Shown here in pieces: positions 10,567-25,344 of a DNA stretch of 64,000 nucleotides (positions within the stretch are counted from its first letter, which is position 1; each line of letters starts with the position of its first letter). The notes beneath the pieces are model-generated. The model saw only the letters and a list, made by a program, of their open reading frames with translations, searched no databases and was not told where the DNA came from. The stretch comes from Cruorifilaria tuberocauda (Eukaryota > Nematoda > Chromadorea > Rhabditida > Onchocercidae): positions 1 through 64,000 of the forward strand of contig JABVXU010000308.1 of the NCBI GenBank assembly GCA_013365365.1. The letters are read 5' to 3'. The position numbers were made by a program, and so were the translations under genes.

Positions 10567-11771
10567 TAATTATTTTAATCATTAGCCTTAGGAACACTTC
10601 AATTAATGATAATTAATGTTACGTGTAATGTTACGTGGTTTTATCATAGAGTATTACTTAGCAAATATATTTCGCTATCATGTAATCCTTTGTTTTGATA
10701 TACATGTTAATATGATATTAATTAATCTCATATTGTATATTATCACTATAATTATATAATTATGCATATCATTACTTTAAACGAGTATTTCTAGAGTTTT
10801 ATTCATCGTTGTGATAGATGATATAAATGAATAGTATAAACAATTTTATACCGGTTTTTATTCTTCTAATGTTAAAATGAATCTAAATTATATTTTAGAC
10901 GTTATTATCATGATTATGATTATCTTATCATCTATGATTGATAATTAATTAACAAGAAAGTGATTAAATTGAATTCGATGCAACCGTAGTTAAGAGAACG
11001 TGAAAGATGAGATAGAGATAGACGTGGAATAATGCTGCAAGTAATGGTTTGACCTTATGCGGAAATTGAACGAACGTTATGGTTTTGGTTTGATGTATTG
11101 AGTAGGTGTGTGATTATTGATAAGGTTACAATTTAATGGCGAGATTTTTTGGTACGTATTTCATTCACGTAATTTTTAACGTAAATTTTGACAAATCTTT
11201 AACGTATATTATTTTAGAGAATGTATAGAATATGAAATTTTTATTTTTTAGAATTCTCTCATTCGTAGATATTTGTTTTCGATTGATTTTCAGAAATGGT
11301 AATCTTTCACACGTAGAAAAATTGAGTGCTAAGTATTATTGTTATAGTTAATAAGATAGTTCATTATTCATTAATAAATATGTTGTGATAACTAACATTC
11401 TCACGGTTTCATTTCTTTCAATAGTTTAAAGGTATGTATTATTATTCACTTCACGTTATACCTTGATTAAAGTTATTCATGCTCGATCATCCGTGCAAAC
11501 ATGAATAGAATAATTTTTTTCTATTGCAGAAATTTGCTATATATGGTAATTTTTTTTTTTTGGAATTCATTTATACTGAATTGCAGTTATACTCTTGAAT
11601 AAACTGTGGAACGACATCAAAGTATATCAACAGAATTCCACGCGATATTTGTGTTCTATGCAAAGAGGGACACGTCGCACTTCATCGCTATTTTCAAATC
11701 ATTTCTTACTGGGTCTTTTCAATTGTTGTCTCCCAGGTTTTTGTAACTCGAAAGCCAAGCTGCGTACAGAG
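10567..11771. other. Intergenic / upstream region of the thioesterase gene
   Basis: AT-rich space with no supportable coding exon. An open frame runs in phase into the thioesterase from about 11595 with an in-frame ATG at 11658, but a TCTCCCAG acceptor ending at 11736 suggests the mature mRNA begins after it. Confidence 0.55.
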
Positions 11772-14082
<2,311 letters not shown>

Positions 14083-14761
14083 CGTATATCTTTTGACCAA
14101 AATGCGGTTGGCGTATCGTCGTTTTCAATATTTTACATAGAATGTGTGGTAAAATTGCTTCATGTTATATTACTAATTTTGTATGATTAACGCATAAATT
14201 ATCAAACATGATTTAACTGTTTATTGGCTGTTTCCTTTTTCATTTCCGCTTCTTTGTGCGGCCCAGTATTTGAATTAGTGCTAAAGTTATAAGTGTAAAT
14301 CATCGACTTATCATGTAGGGAAAGACTCGATCAGTATCTCGAAGCGAGGATTTCGCTGTGCTTCAGTTAATGAAGGACCTAGTACTTACCACATGTTTTG
14401 TTAGTTGGTAGATACTGAAATGATATTCTGGTGTTATTATTTCTGATTGGAAGCAGTTATTTGTTTCTGTCGTGCAAAAAAGGTTTTACCTGGTATTGAT
14501 CAGAAGAATCGCTTCCTTAACAAAACTTGTTTATAACTGATAATATCTTATTAAGGCATACTATTTGTTGTTTCACTCTGAACTCGTTGTTCAGGTCTCT
14601 TCTGTACTGATTGAGCTTTTTTGATTGGAGGTTCAGTTTCAAGATTTCGACTGAAATTTCAGATGTGCTCCTGCTTGTGTGAATGCATTTACGTTTCTGA
14701 GTAAAGTGATAATTGATGAAATAACTATTAGATTAGTTGGTTTCACGAAATTTAAACAGCA
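14083..14761. other. Intergenic, thioesterase to TM9SF4
   Basis: A 679-base gap between two plus-strand genes. It must hold the 3' end of the thioesterase mRNA and whatever drives TM9SF4; I see no exon and no clear poly(A) or promoter motif. It ends in TTTAAACAG at 14759, two bases before the TM9SF4 start codon. Confidence 0.6.
14751..14759 (+). promoter_or_regulatory. Probable spliced-leader acceptor of TM9SF4
   Basis: TTTAAACAG ends at 14759 and the ATG begins at 14762. A leader of two bases is only plausible if a spliced leader is added here. Confidence 0.6.
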
Positions 14762-17700
14762 ATGCGTAGAAACTATATTACATTCGTGATTCTGCAGTTA
14801 TCTAGTTTATTCTATGTTGAGCAGGGATTTTACGTTCCTGGTGTTGCACCAGTTGAATTCAAAGATGGTGATTCGATTGAAGTAAAGGTTTGATTCTCTT
14901 TAGATTATTCATATTTTTGTTCAAGAAATGATTCAAGTTTATTGTTTTTTTCTTCGTGTTTGTAATTGTTAATTATGAATGATTCCTAACATATTAAGCA
15001 ATGCTTCTGTGAATGCTCGGTTTAGAATAGTTTATTGATCTAAAAAAAATTAAAGTTTATATTTGATCTTTGAACATGAGAATTTAGTATTGACTGTAAG
15101 CGGCTATTTTTGTCAGAATGCGAAGAACAGTTTTGGAAACAAGAATTTAAGGACAGTTTTAAATTTTTAGGACTTATCAATTTAATTTCAGGGCATAAAA
15201 ATAACGTCAACGAAGACAGTCGTACCATATGAATATTATTCGTTGCCTTTTTGTCGCCCACAGGGCGCAATACATTATATTTCTGAAAATTTGGGCGAGG
15301 TAATGCGCGGCGATCGCATCGTAAATACGCCTTTTGCAGTTAGTTTTAAAATTTCTTCGGAGGAGATAGATGAAGCTAAGCATCTAAAAATATTATGTTC
15401 AGAGCAACGTAATGACTAGTTATGATTTTTTAATGTTTTAGAGAATTTGTAGATATTCATGAGACGTGACGTAAAATGTAACACAACATGCTCACCACGT
15501 ATTCCTGTGTCTCTTAGTCCGGAAGATTCTGAAATTTTGGCAAGAAGAATCAGAGAGGAATATCATGTGCATTTGTAAGTACACTTATTCCAGTAGGGAT
15601 AAGATTTTGCAATTTTGTTAACATATCTTAGTGTTTTGTCAAATTATTACTGAAAGACTGTTAAGTAAGTAGTAAGCTGAGGAGATGGAAGAATAGTTTA
15701 CTGAAGTTTCCATCTGTTGGATATCGGTATAAAATACTGACATTGCAAGATTATTTTCAAGTAAACTTTTCTCAGTAATGATTCATTCGTTATAAATTTT
15801 ATTGTCTGTTACCTGCTTCATTCGTGAATTTCAGATTAGTTGATAATCTTCCATGTACTACAAGATATCAAATTGAAAACACAAATCAAGTGATTTATGA
15901 GAACGGGTATCGTCTTGGGTGGGAAGAAGATGGTCATTATTATGTAAATAATCATCTTGATATAATTCTACGATATCATCAACCAAGACCTGGCGTTTAT
16001 CGCGTTGTCGGTTTTGAAGTACAACCACAAAGTATTGATAGCAGTCGTTTTAAATTCTCTTCTGATTCATCGGTTCGACTTTTCTTTGACAGTTGCTAAC
16101 ATTTTCGTATATTTCATATTATTAGTTTCATCATTATAATTGTAACCATGATTAAAAAGTTTAACAGAATTTTCTTAATTTTTACAAGTTGATCTTTTCG
16201 TTTTACATCATTAAAGGCTTGATATGATACTTTGATAAGAATAATATAGAATCATTGTGCAACAATTCTATGTATTTTCAGGAATGTGCAATAGCTGATG
16301 GAAGAAGTCAGGAAGTAGGAAAAGGTATAAAAAATATAATTTGGACCTATTCAGTGACTTGGGAAGAAAGCAATGTTCCGTGGGCTAGTCGTTGGGATGC
16401 TTATTTGTCCATGAGAGACGTTCAGATCCATTGGTTCTCAATTGTAAATTCGATCATTGTCATCTTATGTTTATTTGGTATGATTATTTATGTATTAAAT
16501 AAGTCGTCCAAATATAAGTGAAATATATTCTATTTGTAAAATTTTAGTTCATTGTAATATATAATCATTGATAAAGTTGATTGAATGTTTTTAATCTGCT
16601 TTCAAATGTTAAAGTGGTATTTTGATTTTTCAGGTTTCCTTAGCGTTATCATTGTTCGAACTGTGCGGAGGGATATTGCAAAATACAACAAAGGAGAAGA
16701 ATTGGTTTGTAATCGTCTAATTTAGTTGTCTTTTTTTGAAACTAATTGACGACAATTAGCTTTCTTGGATAATTGTGATCATTATAGGATGATACCTTGG
16801 AAGAATCTGGATGGAAATTGGTTCATGGTGATGTATTTCGTCCCCCTCCCAATTCAATGCTTTTAGTGAATTTTGTGGGTACAGGTATTCAGCTTATTGG
16901 TATGGTCGCAGTTACGGTTTTCTTTGCCATGCTGGGAATGTTATCACCAGCAAGCCGAGGATCGTTAATGTCTGCAGCGATTGTTCTCTTTTGTTTGATG
17001 GGTCTTGTTGCTGGTTATCATGCTGGTCGTCTTTACAGGACGTTAAGAGGTTAGTTTTTGTTGGCTTCTAAAGATTTTCAAAAATATGTTATGAATATTT
17101 CTTTTAAAAGGATTGTTTAACTGATAGCAGAAATTTCCTGCAATTTACAAAATTTTATGAAGATCAATTTTACATCCTTAGAGCCCCAATTTCAGTTGTG
17201 GTTTTGAAATTTACTGTTTGAATTCAGTTCAAAACTAAGTTTGATGTAGATTTTCGACTGAATAAATAAAAGAGAAAATAATAGAACGAAAACGATCAAG
17301 TAATTACTTCATTTACAAATTTGAATCACGAGCCTACTGCATGGGTCTAAATCCATTGGTCTATCTTTTCTAGGTCGTTTAACAGTGACTCGTGCAGGTA
17401 GAAAGATATTTCATTCGTACTTTCGGGTTTTCTCATATTTATTTTGTCACTAGTAATTGGTCGATATTTTAAATGATATAATGTCAGGCACAAGCCCGCG
17501 AAAATGTGCATTTCGGACAGCTGTGCTTTTTCCTTCAGTCATTCTTGGTATTGGTTTTTTATTAAATTTCTTCTTGATTGGCAAACATTCATCTGGAGCT
17601 ATACCATTTACTACGATGATTGCACTTCTGCTTCTGTGGTTCGGAGTTGATTTACCACTTGTATTTCTTGGATTTCATTTTGGTTTTCGAAAACAGGTAT

Positions 17701-19489
17701 GCTTTTGTAAACTGTAAAATAACATCACGCACTTTTCCAGATAGAATATAGTTTATTTTATCACAATGATGGCGGAAATTTTTTACATCATCCGATAAGA
17801 TACTCTTAACAATGTATTCGAGAGACTTTCAATTAAAAATTTTCTCAACATCCACTTTGCTTTGCAGGCTTATTCTCATCCAGTTCGTACAAATCAAATT
17901 CCACGTCAAGTTCCAGAACAACCCTGGTATTTACACACATTACCGTGTATGCTTCTTGCAGGAATCCTTCCATTTGGAGCTGCTTTCATCGAATTGTTCT
18001 TTATATTTTCTGTAGGCCTTTGAGCCAAATTTTATATTTTAAAATTCATTTTTCAAACTTTATGGCAGTTGAGAACTTCACCGAAGTGTTTACTAACAAT
18101 TGACACTGAGTGTTAATTCTAAAATAATAGGCATAGTCCATAGTTAATATCACAAATATTATCAATTTATGACTGTTGTTTTGATGCTATCGCTTAACAT
18201 GCTGCTTTAAACAACTGTACAATTTTTATAGTAAAAGAATTCGTCAATGAATGAAATCTCATTTTACCTCGACATCATTTTTTAGGCTATTTGGGAGAAT
18301 CAGTTCTACTATCTTTTTGGGTTTCTGTTTATCGTCTGCGTTATTCTCTTTATATCATGCGCACAAATCTCCATTGTTGTAGCCTACTTCCTTCTATGCG
18401 CTGAGGTTTAAAATTTTTGCTATGTTTTTCATTTTCTTTAAGCACAAAGCACTTAAGCACAGATTTCATATAAAATTGAAACCAGATCAATGAAATAAAC
18501 TGCTAACTTTTGTTTTAAAAAATTTTAATCAAATTGATAAGAGTTATTGTTTGTTTCATTGCAGAATTATCACTGGTGGTGGAAGTCTTTTGTTATCAGT
18601 GGTGGATCCGCAATTTACGGTATGTTAATTACTCACTGAATTATGATGTAGGGCGGTTCCCCCACTGGCATAATTCATTTAATATGTGAAGGACAAAAAA
18701 ATCGAAACTTTTTCATAATCATAAGGAAATTAAAATTGTCAAATGATTTTCTCATTTTTGGAGTATTTTAAATATACTTTTGTGCTTTTCAGTGATGGGA
18801 TATGCAACCTTCTACTACTTCAGCAAGGTGAATTTGAATTTTTGTGACGCGTTAATGTTGCACCTAAAAGTCGATAAACACTTAAGCATGCTTTGACATG
18901 TTCAGATAGTATTATTCATAAACCACCGCATTTAATCACGTTTGTTGGATTTGCCATGGTCAAACCACGCACAGTTTTCACTGATTGACGTTATTTTGAT
19001 TAATCTTCATTTCTTATTCATCACAGCAGATATGTGTAAAATGAGTTCTATTAACTATGAATAATGCAGATGCACATTGTTTTTTGGATATCTTGAAATT
19101 CTTTATATTTTTAAACTTACTCTGTGTTGGGTACGTAGATAAAGCAGAGACATTTGATATTATAAACCTTTAAATTTTCAAAGAAAATGATTGATTAATG
19201 AAATCACATTTTTCTTGAATTATATATTACCTCTAGTTCTCTGCTCAGTCTTTGAACTATTCATCTCTAATATTCCAGGAAGAAGTAATAACTTCCTATA
19301 TTACGTTGATTCATTTGGAAAAAATGTTTTAATTTGCAGCTGAATATCATTGGCTTCATTCCGACGCTTCTGTACTTCAGCTATAGCTTTCTGATGGCAT
19401 TAACATTTTGGGTCTTGACAGGCACGATTGGTTTCTATGCGGCTTACTCCTTTTTGTGCCGAATATACGCAGCTGTTAAAATTGATTAA
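14762..19489 (+). CDS. TM9SF4: Transmembrane 9 superfamily member 4 (nonaspanin)
   Basis: Thirteen exons: 14762-14887, 15192-15338, 15453-15574, 15835-16072, 16282-16477, 16634-16704, 16788-17049, 17488-17696, 17868-18011, 18286-18405, 18565-18619, 18793-18827, 19340-19489 (TAA). All phases agree; 624 aa against about 640 in animals. A signal peptide ([10 protein letters not shown]) precedes [12 protein letters not shown]; the lumenal domain has [26 protein letters not shown] and TYSVTWEES; then [17 protein letters not shown] opens the nine-helix membrane part with [30 protein letters not shown] and [13 protein letters not shown]. The end VKID is the KxD-type signal kept in this family and known to bind coatomer for Golgi retention. 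Family role: sorting of membrane proteins through Golgi and endosomes, and phagocytosis. Exon 2 could be read on to a stop at 15419, but the family alignment requires the GTTAGT donor after 15338. The GTTCGA donor after 16072 is unusual but fits the family. Confidence 0.96.
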
Positions 19490-21245
19490 TGCGGAAAATT
19501 AATCTGGCACTTGCAAATTATTCACGTAAGGTCAATTTCTGCTTTTTTAGAAGATATGCTTTATCATTAAATCTGTTGTTTTGTGCCAGATATTGTGATA
19601 AACTGGAGAGGAATGAAATTAAAACTGCAGTACCATGCAGTTGCTATTGTATTGAAAAGGGGGTCAAAAAAAGTTGTTGAAAGACAAGATATGTTTATTA
19701 CGAACTGTATAAAGTAACAAAGAGATATTATGAAAAAAATTAGAAACATGCATTGAAAATTTTTTGTATTTTAGCAACTTGCATTGCGATATCGGTCATT
19801 AATATGGTTATTTTTTATCACGTTTTTTCGTGGTCGTAAGCGGTCGTGCTGCCAATAATTAAGCTATGCTAAGGAGCTATGCTACTTTTCCAAACGTTTT
19901 TCAGACATTTCGCTTGATCGTTTGATCGTTTCTGTTGTTAACCTGACTCAATTCAGGTTGACTTATTACTTTTTGATCGCTCAATCCATATCGGTTATAA
20001 GTATGGAGAAAAAAACTTTGGGAAATTTGAAATGAACTCTCTTAATTCTTAATTTCACTTTTCATTAATGAAAATTGATATTGCTAAGAAATCACGATGA
20101 GGAAGACAAGAAATGAATGCACAAAATTAAGTAAATTGTAAATATAATTCTCAGTTTTTTTTTTCCATTTCTTCGGTTCATTTCTTCTTTGTATTATTTG
20201 TAATTATGGTTTTTTAATGATTTTATTCGTTTGAAAATTCTTGATGTTTTTTCTTATTCATCTTTTTCTCTATAGTTTCCCTCTCATCTTCTCAATTACG
20301 CTCCTATGCTGCATAACGAAAAATGCAGGATCCCACAGGAAATAGTATGAAACAAATTCTTGTTCTAAATCATTCTTTTGTCATATAAGAGAAATTGTTC
20401 ATTATTCTTAGGTTTCTTATTTAAGTATGCTTAGCTATAATTATTTAGTTCAGTGTAAAAAATGAATTCCAGAATGTTTTCCCAATATTCATCCTCAATA
20501 ACGGAAAAATCTGTAGATAATTTAGATGTCGTAGACAGTCTACAGCATTTTTGTTTGAAACATATCTTGTTGCGTGTTACCATTGACTGCCACTTGATGA
20601 GAATTGTTTTCAGATTTTTTTTATTCTATAAAATGCAATTTTTCATCAGTCATGCACTGTACAGCAAAAGTTTTATATTTAAGATATTATCACAATTTGA
20701 AAAAAATAGGACTGACGTTAGATCAGGTGGTACAGCGTTTGCATGTTATATGGTAGAGCGCTTTTAATAGTATGTATTATTTTTACATCAATATTTGTAA
20801 TAAATTTCTCAATCATTGTTTTCCTATTGTGCTATTACAACAGTGATTATTATAATTAATTGTGAATGTTTTATAAATCAGTTTGATTGAATAGACATAG
20901 CGCTTTTTGTTTCTATTGGAAGATAGGAATAAAAGATTCTCTTTCTAGTCAACTGAGAAAGAAATTTGTATCGTTTTGTTAGAAGTCAAAATATTCTGGT
21001 ACTTTTTTTATTGTTTAAACTTCACATCATTTCCTATTTGTTTTTTTTTTCCAAATTTTTGGTAGGATTTTAAATAATTTTTGTAAATTTATATAACCTT
21101 TTTATATATAAAGTTTATATAACTTTCGTATGGGTTATATAAAGTTTATAAACCTTCGTATGGTGAAAGTTACTTTGTTAGTTTTTTTAGCAATATTTCT
21201 TCATGCATTGAATGGTTTACTTTTCAGTAAATAATTAGGAAGTTA
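19490..21245. other. Intergenic, TM9SF4 to DNAJC22-like gene
   Basis: About 1.75 kb with the TM9SF4 3' UTR at its left. A 101-codon frame at 20462-20767 has no family resemblance and no splice context and is not taken as a gene. Short direct repeats (AAGTTTATA, CTTCGTATGG) lie at about 21105-21165, just upstream of the next gene. Confidence 0.6.
21218..21227 (+). promoter_or_regulatory. Probable spliced-leader acceptor of the DNAJC22-like gene
   Basis: TTACTTTTCAG ends at 21227, 18 bases before the ATG at 21246. Confidence 0.65.
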
Positions 21246-24200
21246 ATGGGAACTGAGCTGGTAGCCAATGATCGCAAATTTGATGTTCTCAGGACGAGAT
21301 TATTGTTGATGGTTGGGGGACCACTAGGCTTTCACCTTTTGTATTTGCGTGAACCCCTCGAAGCTTATGTGTATTTCGCGACGTTCGGTCTTTCGTTGGT
21401 TGCGGTGTTTTATGATGCTATAACTCTAAATAGCCGAGTTGCTGCGCGAAATAAAGAACTATATAAGTAAGTTGAATGTAAGAATTATAATGCAAGTTAC
21501 TTTTATAACTTTAATTGATGCGTTTAGTTAGGATTCGATTACTTGTCTTTAAATCCTGATTGTTTACTCTCTTCCAAAAACAATCCATCTTCCTATGTAT
21601 TTATGATAAATTTGTTCTCTTCTAACAGTTGTGGTAGATTGATTCAAAAGAGTAATTCTTTATATTTTGTATATAAAGAATATTATATATCATAATATAT
21701 ATTTGTGTTTTAGTGATTAATTAAATTTGATATTTGATATAATTTTATATCGGATATATTGTTTGTTCACACTTCTGTTATCACAATAAGAGACGAAAAA
21801 TATAAAGGTAGAATGACTATTGAAAAGAGATAAAACAGGTTATCAAATTTGATTAATTGAAATCAAATTATTATTTATTTTAGCGGAGTTATCACTGGTC
21901 AAAAAGTGTCCACTTCAATTATCCGTTTCATTTCACAGTTCTTGTTTGGTTGTTGGATTGGATTTTTATTCTCTTTGGTAGCTGTTTTGCTTTTTGGCAC
22001 TGGACATCGCGTTCTATTGGCATTGTTCATAACTACTGGTGTCACTCAAGGTTTTAGCTTTATTTATTTGGATCAATATATCTTGTTCAAAATTTCTTAT
22101 TCTCTTTCTCTATATCATTTTTCGTATGAGTTACGCAGAATATAATGAGGTTACATAAGGCAGTACTTTGTAAATTTTGGGAAGTTTCAGCTTCTAATAT
22201 TCATTCAGATTTACAAACTAATGATGATAATAGTGGAACCATGTATAGAGTGTAGTGGATATTATATGATATGCAAGTGATAAGCAGGAAAGTTTTACTC
22301 TAAACTTTATTTTAAAGCAGATTTGTTTGCAGGTATCTATGTTGTTGGGAATTGTAGGAAGCAACAGCGTAACTTAATCTATATAGCACTTTCGGCAGCT
22401 TTTTCTTCTTTAATAGCGGTTTGAACTGCATATTTTATTTCAAAATATCACTTGATTTCTTAAGCTTTCTTTAGTTTGTCCAATGTGTTTGTGCCTGTTG
22501 TTTTTAAGTTTGCAAGATGAGGAAGAGTGGAAAGCAATTTAATGGACAGGAGATATTTCTTTACCTTTGTTTTTGGATGTTTTGACTCCGTTTTGCAATC
22601 TCGTCGTTATTAGCTGATATATTATACTGAAATAACTAAATAATCCTGTTGATAATGTGTCAAATTCTCGGTTTGCTCCTTTAGAAATGAAGCATTTTCA
22701 GATCCTTTTATTCGACCTCTCGTTATGTCGAACAGTTTTTTTCACTTCAATTTCGTCAACATTTGTTGGCAATCGCAGTACAGAACTTCGAAACATCCAG
22801 AAATCCTCACTTACGACATATTTTGTATGTTTACTTCAAGTACTTTGAACATGATGTATTTGTTTTAACGTTTAGTTCACGACATTTCATCTTCATCCGT
22901 ATAGTTAACTCTTCACATAGTATTTCGAAAATCTTACTCTCTATCAAAGACAGTCACTTAAAAAATCTATCAGATCTTTCATGAATGCTATCCTGCATCG
23001 TTTGGCAGCACTGCGAAGTTGGTATTTACATTTCGTTGCCGTAGCAAAAGAATGCTCTAATGAGAATGTTTTCTATACTTACAATTTTTATTTAGAAGAT
23101 TGTTAAGTAGTGTGATCAAATTGCGTTATATAAAAGTTATTAGCTTTTTTACATGAATTTGTACCAATTTAACCAAACTAATAGTTTTTACCATGAATGA
23201 AACTTGCAATGGTTTTACCAAACTTTTTTTCAAATCACTGATCAATAGTCTCTTCATCTTATCGTTAGAGAAATAATTTTTTTGTTATTTATCATTCTTA
23301 CACCGCTGGTAATGCATTATCATTCTGTTTATCATTTTCATATTGCTACGGAAGTGTTATGGTACTTTTTTGTCATAATTTTGCTAATAATGCGAATTTT
23401 TGATTTCCGAATATAGTTCCAGGTACTATCACTGATTCATTCTTTTATCATGATTATCATCCTGATTGGTTTGGTACGTATCGTACTTGATCGACGAATT
23501 TCAGTCGTTATGAATAATTCTTATACTCGTGTTTCCGCTTCACTTGGTTCTATCATACGGGATAAATATTTCCGAATCCCAAGCAAAGATATTTTTGAAA
23601 ATTTTTCACGTATCGAATATCTCCCATCACGGCACATAACGGTAAATTAAGATTTAATTAATGTTGATTTAGATCGTGAAACAATTTTAAGCTTTTTTAA
23701 GAAATCCGATAAGTGATCTGGAAAAAAGGAAATATTTCATTTAATGTTAAGGTGTTCATTTATTACTATACCACTGAATTTTAGATAATGAATACAGGAA
23801 CTTTTCCGGTTGAGGATCAAAGTGGTCAGAAAGAATTGTCTATTTTCGATTACTTAACTGTATTAATTACTGATTTTATGCGATATAGTGCGAAGTTGTC
23901 GGAGAACAAGGAGAAATGTAGTAGCGCTTTACAGCTGGCCATTTGGAGGACGTTCGCTCTTCATGTTCGTTTCTGAATCATTGTTCCTTTAAGCTATTAC
24001 TCTGAGATATGAAATATTCAATAAGAATACAATACCTGTTTTGTGAAGAGAGTTCCATTGTTTTATTAATCCAACAATTACTGAGATATATTGGAATTAC
24101 ATCTTTTGTTAAACTAGCGCTGTTGGAAATCTATTTTATAGCTACTTCAAATTAATTGTAGATTTTCATTCCTAGTTTATTTAAAGTTCAAATAGATTAA

Positions 24201-25344
24201 GAAAAAATTGCAATTTTGTTAGGACATGCAGTGCAGTAAATGAGTTTCGTTCAATCACTCCGACTAATGTTAGTCTTTTTTATTAACATAAGACGTTTTA
24301 TTGTCTTATATAACGATCGAAAAGAGAGTACTCATACAATTTTCACTGAAGTAAGCATTAATGTATTTCTTCCATTATTCGACAAACTCCATTAACAAAT
24401 TGGTATTTTGCTATTGAAGAGAACTGATACATTAACAAATTTTTTGCAAAGCATGCAAAACTTTTCCAAATAAATTTCTTTCATTGTCAAGCATTTATTC
24501 TAGTGCATCTTTCGTTGGTATATATTTGCAGATAATGGATGGTACCAGTAGTTCGTTTGTTCGTTTTTTTTTTGTCCTTTTGTTAGATTAATAATAGTGG
24601 GATTTTTATTTACATGGTAAATTTAGTGAAGTTCTACAAGACGAAGAATTTTGGCTTCACAAAAGAATTCTGCTTTTACTACACTAAGAGTTAAAATTTC
24701 TTCAATCATCGTTATTGACATCTCTATTTATCAATTGTTTCCCTATTTCTAACCAGTGATTTTCAATCTTTTCGACCTAATTCCATCAATCAGCTATCAT
24801 TTATGGTTCCCATACTGCACATATGGTGCTTTCTTTTAAAAAAATATTTCACCATAAACTCCTGTATGTCAATACATTTCCCATCATTGTTATAGAATTT
24901 CCGTTGTGCAAGTTTTTTCTCCCCTTCATATTGCGAAATCCAAATTATTGAATTGGAACTCTCTTCTGACAGCTATTGTTAGTTGAGAACATTTTTCAAA
25001 CCGATCTTTTGATATGGAAACAAATGTAGTTTGGTTAAATGTGTCATGGATTTTGATCATTCAGTAATTTGACAACTAATAAAATTGCTTTTGTTACAAC
25101 TCAATATTTCATTCGCTGAGAATTCTGTGAATTAATGTATTTCATTATTGACAAAATTCTTTTACTAATATATTTTAAGGTTTTGGATGTAACGCCATAT
25201 GCATCGGATGAAAAAGTGCAGCAAGAATGTTCGAAATATTTGAAAAATAAAAAAATAATTGGAGAGATTGTGAAAGATAATAATTATTGGCAGCATAAAG
25301 CGACTGAAAGAGCTTGCAAACTTTTACACAGAATAATAAAATAG
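21246..25344 (+). CDS. DNAJC22: DNAJC22/Wurst-like multi-pass membrane protein with degenerate J domain
   Basis: Exons 21246-21466, 21884-22050, 22333-22418, 23423-23641, 23785-23964 and 25180-25344 (TAG), in phase, give 345 aa; human DNAJC22 has 341. The N-terminal part matches that family: LLLMVGGPLGFHLLYLREPL, then several hydrophobic spans (GCWIGFLFSLVAVLLFG, IALSAAFSSLIA, FIMIIILIGLV). The C-terminal 54 residues align with its J domain (VLDVTPYASDEKVQQECSKY for [20 protein letters not shown]) and end LLHRIIK. Where the family has HPD, needed to stimulate Hsp70, this protein has LKNKKIIGEI, so the J domain looks inactive. Wurst acts in clathrin-mediated endocytosis in Drosophila. The first three exons and the last are secure; exon 4 is chosen because it restores family length and a membrane span. 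Other open frames in the 1-kb intron 3 (22419-23422) were not used. Introns 3 and 5 are each over 1 kb and otherwise plain. Confidence 0.83.

Noticed and set aside
15339..15419. Open continuation of TM9SF4 exon 2 to a stop
   Set aside because: The conserved [14 protein letters not shown] junction needs the GTTAGT donor; the continuation would truncate the protein in its lumenal domain.
20462..20767. 101-codon plus-strand open frame between TM9SF4 and the DNAJC22-like gene
   Set aside because: No family resemblance or splice context; the length is unexceptional for several such frames in AT-rich DNA.
20700..20770. tRNA-like stretch (GGTGGTACAGCG ... GGTAGAGCG)
   Set aside because: No acceptor stem and no GGTTCGAATCC-type box; it does not fold as a cloverleaf by eye.
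22657..22984. Overlapping open frames in intron 3 of the DNAJC22-like gene, one joinable in phase after exon 3
   Set aside because: Using them gives a protein that no longer fits DNAJC22 length or the membrane pattern, whereas the direct join to 23423 gives 345 aa in phase. RNA could still show an alternative exon.
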